DNA of 64,000 bases from Campylobacter sp. RM16192 (GTDB lineage: Bacteria; Campylobacterota; Campylobacteria; Campylobacterales; Campylobacteraceae). Made by a program: the position numbers and the translations under genes. Every line of letters begins with the position of its first letter. Within the stretch, counting starts at the first letter, position 1. Below the pieces are notes generated by a model. That model saw only the letters and a list, made by a program, of their open reading frames with translations, was not told where the DNA came from and did no database searches. Below, piece by piece: positions 11,280-18,927 of this stretch. The stretch covers positions 1,550,001 to 1,614,000 of the forward strand of contig NZ_CP012552.1 of assembly GCF_004803855.2 (NCBI RefSeq), written 5' to 3'.

Positions 11280-12203
11280 TCATAAAATTTTATCGCCCGC
11301 TCTAAGGCGTTTGCCGTTTATATAAGAATTTGCATCGACGGCCTTTTTAGCGGGCTCTTGCAGGGAGTAAATTTTAACGGCTCCGCTATTGCAACCCACC
11401 ACAAAACTATCTTTATAAATGCTTAAAATCTCTCCTGCTTCACCGCTTGAGCCTTCAAATAGCTCCAAAGATAAAATTTTAAGTCCGCTCTCAAGATAAA
11501 TTCCCGGCCAAGGAGTAAGCGCTCTAAATTTATTATAAATTTCATGTGCATCTTCGTTAAAGCTAAAAAGCCCGTCCGTTTTTTGTATCTTTTTACATTC
11601 GGTTGCGAGGTTGTCATCTTGCTTGATAGGGGTTAAATTTTGAAAATTTAAGAGCGTTTTTACTATTAGTTCGCCTGCCATATCGCCAAGTTCGCTAAAA
11701 AGTTCTTGCGCCATTTTGTTTTCGCAGTTCGTATAGACAAAATCAAGCATATCGCCTGTATCAAGCCCTTCGTTCATAAGCATAGCCGTTACTCCAGTTT
11801 GTTTTTCGCCTTCTAAAATCGCGCTTTGAATCGGACTTGCGCCGCGGTATTTCGGCAAAATCGAAGCGTGCAAATTTATACAAGGAGCGATATCAAGAAT
11901 GGCTTTTGGCAAAATTTTGCCGTAAGCCGCAACCACTATAAAATCAGGTTTCAAGCTTGAAATTTGCGCAACCAATGCTTCATCGCGCAGAGTTTTTGGC
12001 TGACAGATAGGCACATTAGGCAAATTTGCCTCACTATAAACCTTAACACTACTTGGAGTTAAAATTTGCTTCCTTCCGACAGGTTTATCAGGCTGAGTAA
12101 AAACCGCTAAGACGCTAAATTTAGCCTCAACAAGTGCTCTTAAAATTTTAGTAGCATACTCCGGTGTTCCCATAAAAACGATATTTGTTTGTTTTTGCAT
12201 CAT
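11280..12203 (-). CDS. fmt: Methionyl-tRNA formyltransferase
   Basis: The 307-residue protein has the opening NIVFMGTPEYA, the catalytic region INLHASILPKYRGASPIQSA with conserved Asn and His, GVTAMLMNEGLDTGD, and a C-terminal OB-like domain with ALTPWPGIYL. It formylates initiator Met-tRNA using 10-formyl-tetrahydrofolate. It lies 22 bases after obgE. In C. jejuni I recall proB between these two genes; here it is absent. Confidence 0.97.
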   Translation of the reverse strand: MMQKQTNIVFMGTPEYATKILRALVEAKFSVLAVFTQPDKPVGRKQILTPSSVKVYSEANLPNVPICQPKTLRDEALVAQISSLKPDFIVVAAYGKILPKAILDIAPCINLHASILPKYRGASPIQSAILEGEKQTGVTAMLMNEGLDTGDMLDFVYTNCENKMAQELFSELGDMAGELIVKTLLNFQNLTPIKQDDNLATECKKIQKTDGLFSFNEDAHEIYNKFRALTPWPGIYLESGLKILSLELFEGSSGEAGEILSIYKDSFVVGCNSGAVKIYSLQEPAKKAVDANSYINGKRLRAGDKIL

Positions 12204-12225
12204 TTCGCCTACTAGCTTAAACAGA

Positions 12226-13272
12226 TTATTTTTCGGCTTTTAAAAGCTCTAAAAGTGCAAATTTAAGCTCATTTATATTTTCACCGCTTGCAGAAGATAT
12301 AGGCATGATGAAAAACGGCTTGTTTGCATCAAACTCATAAATATCTTGTTTATAGCTTAAAAGCTCGTTGCCAAGTCCCAAATTTTCGATGAAAGCTGAA
12401 ATTTTATCTATCTCTTTGCAGGCATCCATTCTGGTTAGTGCAACGGCGTATTTTCTGCTTGCAAGCTCGCTTGAAAATTTGCTAACCTCGGCTTTAAGCG
12501 TGTTAAACTGCTCTTCAAGAGTGCGGTAGTTTGCAAGATCAAGCATATAAAGTAAAATTTTAGTTCGCTCGATGTGCTTTAAAAACTGAATTCCAAGCCC
12601 GCGTCCGTCGCTTGCCCCCTCGATAATACCGGGAATATCAGCCATAACAAAGCCGTTAAACTCATCAACTTCCACAAGGCCTAGCTTTGGTGTAAGTGTT
12701 GTAAATTCATAGTTTGCTATCTGTGGTTTTGCGTTTGAAACGGTTGATATAAGCGTTGATTTACCTACATTTGGAAAGCCTACAAGTCCCACATCAGCGA
12801 TCAGTTTTAACTCAAGACGCACATTGCAAATTTCTTCAGGAGTGCCCTTTTGAGCGTATTCAGGAGCTTGGTTAGTAGAGCTTTTAAAATGTACGTTGCC
12901 AAGTCCGCCTTTGCCGCCTTTTAAAAACATCTTGCGCTCGCCTTGCTGCGTTAAATCAAGCAAAAGCTCTCCGCTATCAGCATCATATACGGCAGTTCCT
13001 GGAGGGACTATAAGCTCTAAATTTTCGCCTTTTTTACCGGTCATTCTGCGACCCATGCCAGGCTCTCCGTCTTGAGCCTTTAGTGCACGTTTTCCTTTAT
13101 ATGCAGCTAGTGTGTGGGTGTTGTTATCAACGATAAAATACACATCTCCACCATCTCCACCATCTCCACCATCAGGTCCGCCTAGTATAACGTGCTTTTC
13201 ACGTCTAAAGCTAACCGCACCAGCTCCGCCGTGACCTGAGCTTAATGTCAAACTTACACTATCTATAAACAT
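12226..13272 (-). CDS. obgE: GTPase ObgE
   Basis: The 348-residue protein has the glycine-rich Obg fold (residues 1-158, with [12 protein letters not shown] and [14 protein letters not shown]) followed by a G domain with [10 protein letters not shown] (G1), the DIPG motif (G3) and a TRMD motif (G4). Obg is an essential ribosome-associated GTPase. It is read from its own promoter, with a -10 box at 13298-13303, and is followed closely by fmt. There is no C-terminal OCT extension beyond the G domain. Confidence 0.97.
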   Translation of the reverse strand: MFIDSVSLTLSSGHGGAGAVSFRREKHVILGGPDGGDGGDGGDVYFIVDNNTHTLAAYKGKRALKAQDGEPGMGRRMTGKKGENLELIVPPGTAVYDADSGELLLDLTQQGERKMFLKGGKGGLGNVHFKSSTNQAPEYAQKGTPEEICNVRLELKLIADVGLVGFPNVGKSTLISTVSNAKPQIANYEFTTLTPKLGLVEVDEFNGFVMADIPGIIEGASDGRGLGIQFLKHIERTKILLYMLDLANYRTLEEQFNTLKAEVSKFSSELASRKYAVALTRMDACKEIDKISAFIENLGLGNELLSYKQDIYEFDANKPFFIMPISSASGENINELKFALLELLKAEK

Positions 13273-13297
13273 AAATTTACCTTAAAATTTTCTTTTC

Positions 13298-13303
13298 ATT
13301 ATA
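13298..13303 (-). promoter_or_regulatory. -10 box upstream of obgE
   Basis: The minus strand reads GGTATAATG, a perfect TATAAT, about 25 bases ahead of the obgE start at 13272. A second TATAAT-like hexamer lies at 13343-13348. The 190-base gap between rpmA and obgE holds these and the rpmA terminator; I see no gene in it. Confidence 0.6.
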
Positions 13304-13438
13304 CCTTTTTGTTGATTAAAATTTGATTTTAAAATTCTCACAATTATAAATCTGCCTAACATAAATTTATAACATAACGGTATTTAATTTGATTTAGCAG
13401 CAAGAGTAAAATATTTTTGTAAAAATTTAATGAAGAAA

Positions 13439-13457
13439 AGGAGAGCTAGGCCCTCCT
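13439..13457 (-). terminator. Terminator after rpmA
   Basis: On the minus strand an 8-base stem (AGGAGGGC with GCTCTCCT, one G-U pair, 3-base loop) is followed directly by TTTTCTTC. It begins 6 bases beyond the rpmA stop codon, separating the ribosomal protein genes from obgE. Confidence 0.65.
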
Positions 13458-13463
13458 AAAAAT

Positions 13464-13721
13464 TTAAGCAGCTGGATAAACAGAAACTTTTTTTCTTGTT
13501 TTATCTTTTCTCTCGAATTTTACATATCCGTCAATAAGTGCGAATATCGTATGATCTTTACCAAGACCAACGTTTTCGCCAGCGTGAGTCGCTGTGCCTC
13601 TTTGGCGGATGATGATATTTCCAGCGCGAACGAATTCGCCGCCAAATTTCTTAACGCCTAAGCGGCGACCGATGGAATCTCGGTTATTCTGGGTAGAACC
13701 TTGACCTTTTTTGTGTGCCAT
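13464..13721 (-). CDS. rpmA: 50S ribosomal protein L27
   Basis: The 85-residue basic protein has the L27 signature [20 protein letters not shown] at its start and the core [20 protein letters not shown]. The N-terminal tail reaches the peptidyl-transferase centre. There is no cleavable N-terminal extension of the Firmicutes type. It lies 12 bases after rplU, the universal pairing, and is followed by a terminator. Confidence 0.98.
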   Translation of the reverse strand: MAHKKGQGSTQNNRDSIGRRLGVKKFGGEFVRAGNIIIRQRGTATHAGENVGLGKDHTIFALIDGYVKFERKDKTRKKVSVYPAA

Positions 13722-13733
13722 ATCTTAATCTCC

Positions 13734-14048
13734 TTAGGCTGTGATACTTACTACTTTAACGCGTGTATACTGTCTTCTAAAACCGCGTTTAAGTTTTGAG
13801 TCTTTTCTTCTGCGTTTTTTGTAGATTACGACTTTTTTGTCTTTACCTAAATTTACGACCTCTAAGACAACTTTTGCACCCTTAACAAACGGCGCACCTA
13901 CCTTTATCTCGCCGTCATTTACAGCTAGAACATCTGTAATTTCGACGCTAGATTTTGCTTCGGCTTCAAAGCGATCGAGTTTAAGGTACTCGCCCTCGCT
14001 CACTCTGTACTGCTTGCCGCTGTGTTTTATAATAGCATATTTTGACAT
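13734..14048 (-). CDS. rplU: 50S ribosomal protein L21
   Basis: The 104-residue protein begins [20 protein letters not shown] and carries the C-terminal rRNA-binding motif [19 protein letters not shown]. It is the first gene of the rplU-rpmA operon, with a promoter at 14130-14135 and a leader of roughly 75 bases that contains a 15-base palindrome close to the start codon. Confidence 0.98.
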   Translation of the reverse strand: MSKYAIIKHSGKQYRVSEGEYLKLDRFEAEAKSSVEITDVLAVNDGEIKVGAPFVKGAKVVLEVVNLGKDKKVVIYKKRRRKDSKLKRGFRRQYTRVKVVSITA

Positions 14049-14061
14049 TGCTATCCCTTCT

Positions 14062-14076
14062 TTGGTAAGTTACCAA
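14062..14076. promoter_or_regulatory. Palindrome TTGGTAAGTTACCAA in the rplU leader
   Basis: This is a perfect 7+1+7 inverted repeat, located between the rplU promoter and start codon, ending 14 bases before the ATG. With a single central base it cannot form a short-loop RNA hairpin using all pairs, so a protein-binding operator is more likely than an attenuator stem, though a shortened hairpin is possible. The binding factor is unknown. Confidence 0.35.
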
Positions 14077-14129
14077 AAAGCACTTTTGATTTAAAAGATT
14101 TGTGGAGCTTTGTTGGTTATAAGGAGTGA

Positions 14130-14135
14130 ATTATA
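14130..14135 (-). promoter_or_regulatory. -10 box of the rplU-rpmA promoter
   Basis: The minus strand reads AAGTATATAATTCAC, with a perfect TATAAT preceded by the T/A-rich DNA usual for Campylobacter promoters, about 82 bases ahead of the rplU start. Confidence 0.6.
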
Positions 14136-14165
14136 TACTTTTTTTATAAATTTAAGTTGAATTTA

Positions 14166-14187
14166 ATCAGGAGGAGAACCTCCCGAT
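14166..14187 (-). terminator. Hairpin after cytochrome c peroxidase gene
   Basis: GGAGG and CCTCC flank a 4-base loop, extended by ATC/GAT outside one mismatch. It begins 9 bases past the stop codon of the minus-strand peroxidase gene. There is no clear U run after it, so termination is only probable. Confidence 0.45.
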
Positions 14188-14195
14188 CATAAATT

Positions 14196-15230
14196 TTAGT
14201 AGTCTAGCTCAGGTTTTGAAGTTTTATCTGTTGAAGCAGGGAACATTGGGTATTCAACCTTTGGCATGGTTCCTGTAAGCGAATTTAAAAATGTCACTAT
14301 GCTAGCAGCTTCAACATCATTAATATTTATTCCAAGCTGTATGCTTCCCATCGCTTTAACAGCGTCATTTAGCGACCATATAGCTCCGTTGTGATAGTAT
14401 GGCGCAGTTAGCTTTACGTTGCGAAGTGTAGGAGCTTTAACCATTCCATTTGCATCACCTTTAAAATCGCCAACGTTTGCGAATTCATACTTGCCTGCAA
14501 CCTCAAATGGCTGAAGAGTTCCGCCTAAATTTATGCCATTATGGCAAGATGCGCAACCCTTATCCAAAAACACTTTTAAGCCTTTTTTCTCAGCTTCATT
14601 TAGTGCACTCTTGTCACCTTCTAGGAATTTGTCAAATCTTGAAGGAGTTACAAGCGTTCTTTCAAAAATTCCAATCGCAGTTGTTACAAGGTCAAAATTT
14701 ATTTCGCTATTAAATGCTTTTTTAAACTCAGCTACATAAGCAGGAATCGACTTAAGTCTATCCACTACAAGTTCAGGAGTTGAAGCCATTTCAGGAAGAG
14801 CCGTCATAGGACCAGCCGCTTGAGCTGCAAGGTGAGCTGCGCGTCCATCCCAAAACTGAACTGAGTTAAATACCGAATTATAAACTGTAGGTGCGTTTAC
14901 GTGATGTGGGTTTGGCATCCATTTGTGACCTGTTGAAGCAGGAATTCCATCAACTCCGCCAAGTCCTAAATTGTGACAGGTGTTACAGCTGATGATGCCT
15001 GATTTTGAAAGGCGCGGATCAAAATAAAGCCTTTTACCAAGCTCATAAGCAGCCATTGTTGTAGGAAACTCTTTTGAATCAGGTGAAGCATCATTTATCA
15101 TCTTTGTAAGTGCTTTTGGATTACTTGGAATTGCCACAAGACCTGCATCAAGTGCTTCTTTAATCAAGTCATTTGCAAAAAGAGAATTTGCTAAAACAAC
15201 TGAACCTAACAAGAAAATTTTATTTTTCAT
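14196..15230 (-). CDS. ccpA: Di-heme cytochrome c peroxidase
   Basis: The protein has 344 residues from the ATG at 15230, which follows GGAGAAA; a longer frame to 15269 lacks a good ribosome site. It has a signal peptide (KIFLLGSVVLANSLFA) and two CXXCH heme motifs (CNTCH in the first third and CASCH in the second), typical of periplasmic bacterial cytochrome c peroxidase, which reduces H2O2 with electrons from cytochrome c. The conserved stretch APTLRNVKLTAPYYHNG surrounds the second domain. It is divergent from flhB. The symbol follows common use. Confidence 0.93.
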   Translation of the reverse strand: MKNKIFLLGSVVLANSLFANDLIKEALDAGLVAIPSNPKALTKMINDASPDSKEFPTTMAAYELGKRLYFDPRLSKSGIISCNTCHNLGLGGVDGIPASTGHKWMPNPHHVNAPTVYNSVFNSVQFWDGRAAHLAAQAAGPMTALPEMASTPELVVDRLKSIPAYVAEFKKAFNSEINFDLVTTAIGIFERTLVTPSRFDKFLEGDKSALNEAEKKGLKVFLDKGCASCHNGINLGGTLQPFEVAGKYEFANVGDFKGDANGMVKAPTLRNVKLTAPYYHNGAIWSLNDAVKAMGSIQLGININDVEAASIVTFLNSLTGTMPKVEYPMFPASTDKTSKPELDY

Positions 15231-15268
15231 AACTTTTCTCCTTGAATTAAATTTAAAAAAGTGTGGCA

Positions 15269-15274
15269 ATTATA
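15269..15274 (-). promoter_or_regulatory. -10 box of the peroxidase gene
   Basis: The minus strand reads TTTTATAATTGCC with a perfect TATAAT, 39 bases ahead of the ATG at 15230. Upstream DNA is extremely A/T-rich. Confidence 0.55.
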
Positions 15275-15293
15275 AAATGTTTTAAATTAATTT

Positions 15294-15310
15294 CTAATAA
15301 ATTTTATTAG
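15294..15310. promoter_or_regulatory. Palindrome between ccp and flhB
   Basis: CTAATAA-ATT-TTATTAG is a perfect 7+3+7 inverted repeat located just upstream of the peroxidase -10 box. A second, overlapping inverted pair (AATAAATTTT at 15296-15305 with AAAATTTATT at 15316-15325) extends it. The position suits an operator for an oxidative-stress or oxygen regulator, but the DNA here is so A/T-rich that chance is possible. Confidence 0.3.
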
Positions 15311-15413
15311 TTATAAAAATTTATTTTTCAATAATTATAAGTATTTAGGATAAAATATCTCTTATTTAAAATAATATTTTAATTTTTTTAAATTTAAAAA
15401 AATTTTTAATTGT

Positions 15414-15419
15414 TATAAT
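15414..15419 (+). promoter_or_regulatory. -10 box upstream of flhB
   Basis: TATAAT within TTTTTAATTGTTATAATTGC, about 94 bases ahead of the flhB start. It implies a leader of about 85 bases in which no small gene is visible. Confidence 0.5.
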
Positions 15420-15512
15420 TGCTAAATTTAATATAGGAGTAAAATATCTTAAAATTTATCCCAAAAATATCATCAAAACTAAAATTTAAAAATCAATAAT
15501 TAAGAACAAGTA

Positions 15513-16595
15513 ATGGCCGATAGCGATCAAGAGAAAACCGAAGAAGCCACCTCCAAAAAGATAGAAGATGCCAAAAAGGACGGTAACGTCCCTAAAAGTC
15601 AAGATTTTGCAGGTTTTATTATACTTTTTGTGGCGATTTTTGCAGTAATTTTACTCCTTGGTTTTTTGGGAGATCAATTCTTTGCTTTATATATCTATTA
15701 TCAAGGGCTAATAGGGCAAGAAATTGATGCCAAGCTATTGTATGACATAGTTTTAGTTTCAATGCTAAGGGTGCTTTTAATGGTATTGCCTATAACATTT
15801 TGTGTCATAATAGCAGGAATTTTAGCCAATACTATGCAATTTGGTTTCATATTCACAACAAAACCGCTTGAGCCAAATTTAAATAAAATAAATCCCATAA
15901 AAGGTCTTAAAAATCTATTTTCAATGAAAAAAATTATAGAAGCTATAAAAATGATTACAAAGGTTACTATAGTTTTTGGAGTTGGATTTTATATGTTTTT
16001 AAGCTTTATCAAAGAGCTTCCACACACTATATTTTTACCTATGATAGCACAGCTTGAATGGCTTAAAGAAAAGATGATTATCCTAGCTTTTGTTATGCTG
16101 ATAGTATTGTTTGTAATAGGCATAGCCGATTTAATGATAGTCAGATTTCAATACTTTAAAGACTTAAGAATGACAAAGCAAGAAGTCAAAGACGAATACA
16201 AGCAAATGGAGGGAGATCCACAAGTTAAAAGCCGAATTCGTCGCCTTCAAATGGAAGCAAGTCGCAAAAGAATGATGCAAAATATTCCTGATGCCGATGT
16301 AATAATAACTAACCCTACACATTATGCAATCGCACTAAGATACGATAAAACCAAAGAAAAAGCTCCAGTAATTTTGGCAAAAGGAGTTGATTTTCTAGCA
16401 CTTCGCATAAAGGAAATCGGTATAAATAATGGAGTTAAGATAGTCGAAAATCCACCGCTTGCAAGAGAGCTTTATAAAATGTGCGATGTAAATGAAATGA
16501 TTCCTACCGAATTATTTAGAGCTGTTGCGGAGGTGCTGAGCTTTGTTTATATGAGCGATAGAGAAAAATTTGGAGATAGATTAAAAAATAAGTAA
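15513..16595 (+). CDS. flhB: Flagellar export apparatus protein FlhB
   Basis: The 360-residue protein has a charged N-terminus (DQEKTEEATSKKIEDAKKDG), four transmembrane helices between about residues 30 and 210, and a cytoplasmic domain with the self-cleavage motif NPTH (in IITNPTHYAIALRYD near residue 267). FlhB is the substrate-specificity switch of the flagellar type III export gate. All key residues are present. It starts a plus-strand unit divergent from the peroxidase gene. Confidence 0.98.
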   Translation: MADSDQEKTEEATSKKIEDAKKDGNVPKSQDFAGFIILFVAIFAVILLLGFLGDQFFALYIYYQGLIGQEIDAKLLYDIVLVSMLRVLLMVLPITFCVIIAGILANTMQFGFIFTTKPLEPNLNKINPIKGLKNLFSMKKIIEAIKMITKVTIVFGVGFYMFLSFIKELPHTIFLPMIAQLEWLKEKMIILAFVMLIVLFVIGIADLMIVRFQYFKDLRMTKQEVKDEYKQMEGDPQVKSRIRRLQMEASRKRMMQNIPDADVIITNPTHYAIALRYDKTKEKAPVILAKGVDFLALRIKEIGINNGVKIVENPPLARELYKMCDVNEMIPTELFRAVAEVLSFVYMSDREKFGDRLKNK

Positions 16596-16605
16596 TTGTA
16601 TTAAA

Positions 16606-16824
16606 TCAAATCATATATTTTAATACAAAACCAACTAAAATAAAACTCATTATAGCAATGCTAGATGTTATATAAAAATCCATCCTTTCTTCAAATGTTC
16701 TAGTAATATTTTTTTGGTTTTTTTCATTTGCTTTCTTTCTCATAAGCTCATCTTTCATCATTCGTTCAATACTTCCCTCTTGGGATTCTATCTGATGATT
16801 CCAATAGCTATTCGGTCTTTTCAA
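16606..16824 (-). CDS. Small single-span membrane protein, unknown
   Basis: I do not recognise this 72-residue protein. Residues 1-47 are strongly charged (MMKDELMRKKANEKNQKN) and residues 50-70 form one hydrophobic helix (ITSSIAIMSFILVGFVLKYM), so a C-terminally anchored inner-membrane protein with a cytoplasmic tail is likely. It is convergent with flhB, 10 bases away, and upstream of it lies a 200-base gap with an inverted repeat. Codon use looks coding, but its short length makes the call less than certain. Confidence 0.55.
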   Translation of the reverse strand: MKRPNSYWNHQIESQEGSIERMMKDELMRKKANEKNQKNITRTFEERMDFYITSSIAIMSFILVGFVLKYMI

Positions 16825-16853
16825 TATTTATCCATTCTTTAATATATTTAAAA

Positions 16854-16986
16854 AATATTTATGGTTGTTCAAGTATACCACCAAAACTATAAAATATTGT
16901 AAAAATATCGCAAGATTATCTGTTTTAGTTCACAATATAGCTTAACAATATATTATTTGGTAACACTTACAACCATAATAAATATT
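16854..16986. repeat. Long imperfect inverted repeat, MITE-like
   Basis: AATATTTATGGTTGT (16854-16868) is matched in reverse complement by ACAACCAT-AAT-AAATATT (16969-16986), with one 3-base insertion. Partial complementarity continues inward (AAGTATACC against GGTAACACTT). The arms enclose about 100 A/T-rich bases with no gene. The layout resembles a small non-autonomous element or a large fold-back RNA. It has no visible target-site duplication that I can be sure of. Confidence 0.35.
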
Positions 16987-17013
16987 GCTTAAGTCTCTTT
17001 AAGAGACTTAAGC
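16987..17013 (-). terminator. Terminator after the DcuB-like gene
   Basis: A perfect 11-base stem (GCTTAAGTCTC with GAGACTTAAGC) with a 5-base loop starts 17 bases beyond the stop codon of the minus-strand transporter gene, followed by an A/T-rich tail. The symmetrical stem could also act on the other strand. Confidence 0.7.
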
Positions 17014-17030
17014 AAATTAAAACTCTAAAT

Positions 17031-18701
17031 TTAGCCCATATATCCATACAGACTTGCGAATATCCAGCCAAATAAGCATGACGAGAATACACCAATAAGT
17101 CCAGGAATAATGAAACTATGATTTATAACATACTTGCCAATTTTTGTTGTTCCAGAGCGATCGAACTGAATAGCAGCAAGGTCACTTGGATAGGTTGGAA
17201 GTATATAGTATCCATAGCAAGCAGGCGCAAAGGCAAGTATTACCGCAGGACTAACACCTATACCAAGAGCTAGAGGCACAAAGGCAACCAATGCAGCAGC
17301 TTGAGAGTTAACAAATTTTGACACTAAAAGTAGCATAACTGCATATGTCCAAGGATGCTCTTTAACAATATCCCCAAGAGCTTCTTTCATCATCGGAGTA
17401 TGAACAGCAAACATAGTTTCAGCCATCCATGAAATTCCAAATACCGCAACAAGAGCTATCATACCTGAGCGGAAAATTTCATTTTTACTAATTTTGTTTG
17501 CATCGGTTTTAGTAAATATTACTATTAAAGCTCCAGCAAGTAACATAAAAATTTGAATAACATCTACCATGCCCATAGGAGCAGGTTTTTTCAAACTATC
17601 TTTAACGACTATTTTAGCTGAAGCCAGAGTCTCGCTCTTATCACCTACTGTTAATACTACTCCACCATTTTCAGATTTTAAGCTTTGAGTTAGCTTGCCA
17701 TCTTTACTATAAATTTCAATGCTATCATAACTCATAGAGCTTTTTGCTTTGCTGGATGCGACAGTCTCTTCTATCTTGCCATCTTTTAATACAGCAACTA
17801 TCTTGCCGTCTTTTACATTAAAGCTCTTAACAGTTTTACTATCAGCAACTACTTCAACTATCTTTGCAGGGTTTGATTTTGGCCATGCCGGGCGGTACTC
17901 TTTGAAGTATCCAAGTAATGCAACAACGGCAATAGCGCCTAAAAATATCCACATTGCATTCCAACTTGATTGAGGAAGTTTTTGTCCAAGTAAAGACGCA
18001 TTCTCTCCATAAACATATCTTTTAAACTCAGGATCTTTGATCTTCTCTTGAAATTCTTCGTCTTTATCAAGATCTTTACCTCTAAACCAGCTGAAAATTC
18101 CAACAGCTAATACACCACAAAATGTCGAAGGTATAGTGATTTTAAGAAGATCTAAATATCCATCAAAACCGGCAAGTTGAGTTTTTGAGCTTACCAAAAA
18201 TGCGGTTAAGGTTACAACTGCAACTGAAACCGGGCTTGCTATGATACCCATTTGTGCGCAAATAGAACTTGCAGCCATTGGACGCTCAGGACGAATTCCG
18301 TTTTTAATAGCTATATCATAAACAATAGGCAAAATCGTATATACAACGTGTCCAGTTCCGCAAAGTATAGTTAAAAAGCACGTTACAAAAGGTGCTAGAA
18401 TACTTACGTATTTTGGATTTTTCCTTAAAATTCTCTCCGCAATTTGAAGCATAACATCAAGTCCGCCGCTTGCCTGTAATGTCGCACTCGCAACAACTAC
18501 CGCAAGGATAGTAAGCATAACTGCTATTGCGGGCTTGCCAGGCTGAATGTGAAAGCCGAATACCAAAACAATAAGTCCTATACCGCCTAGCAAACCAAGC
18601 GCTATACCGCCCTTTTTAGCTCCGTAAAATAAGCAGATAAGAACAACTAAAAGCTGAATGGCAAACTGCGTGCCTTCGCTTAAACTAGTCAAAAACTCCA
18701 T
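17031..18701 (-). CDS. dcuB: Anaerobic C4-dicarboxylate transporter, DcuA/DcuB type, with insertion
   Basis: The protein has 556 residues from the ATG at 18701, which has GGAGGA at proper spacing; the TTG one codon upstream is too close. Membrane helices run through residues 12-270 and 380-556, with DcuA/B motifs [29 protein letters not shown] and [14 protein letters not shown]. The family exchanges fumarate, succinate, malate and aspartate during anaerobic respiration. DcuA/B proteins are usually about 435-450 residues; here about 97 extra residues (about 277-374) rich in beta-type repeats ([15 protein letters not shown]) sit between two membrane halves. The choice of DcuB over DcuA is tentative. 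Confidence 0.85.
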   Translation of the reverse strand: MEFLTSLSEGTQFAIQLLVVLICLFYGAKKGGIALGLLGGIGLIVLVFGFHIQPGKPAIAVMLTILAVVVASATLQASGGLDVMLQIAERILRKNPKYVSILAPFVTCFLTILCGTGHVVYTILPIVYDIAIKNGIRPERPMAASSICAQMGIIASPVSVAVVTLTAFLVSSKTQLAGFDGYLDLLKITIPSTFCGVLAVGIFSWFRGKDLDKDEEFQEKIKDPEFKRYVYGENASLLGQKLPQSSWNAMWIFLGAIAVVALLGYFKEYRPAWPKSNPAKIVEVVADSKTVKSFNVKDGKIVAVLKDGKIEETVASSKAKSSMSYDSIEIYSKDGKLTQSLKSENGGVVLTVGDKSETLASAKIVVKDSLKKPAPMGMVDVIQIFMLLAGALIVIFTKTDANKISKNEIFRSGMIALVAVFGISWMAETMFAVHTPMMKEALGDIVKEHPWTYAVMLLLVSKFVNSQAAALVAFVPLALGIGVSPAVILAFAPACYGYYILPTYPSDLAAIQFDRSGTTKIGKYVINHSFIIPGLIGVFSSCLFGWIFASLYGYMG

Positions 18702-18875
18702 CAATCCTCCTTTGGAATGTTCTATTTAAGAGTTATGTTGCAATTTTACCAATTATTAAGAGTAAATTAGCTTAAAATTTACTTTTTTAAATTAAAATTA
18801 TACTTTAATAGAATAATTTCAGATTATTTTTTTGATAAAAATATCACTATAAAGACACTAGAATAAAAAATTAAT

Positions 18876-18916
18876 AATACTTATCTTAAAGCTGATATAA
18901 ATTTAAGATAAGTATT
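18876..18916 (-). terminator. Terminator after polA
   Basis: A perfect 15-base stem (AATACTTATCTTAAA with TTTAAGATAAGTATT, 11-base loop) begins 11 bases past the polA stop on the minus strand and is followed by ATTAATTTTTT. The stem is A/T-rich but long. Confidence 0.7.
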
Positions 18917-18927
18917 GTCATATAATA

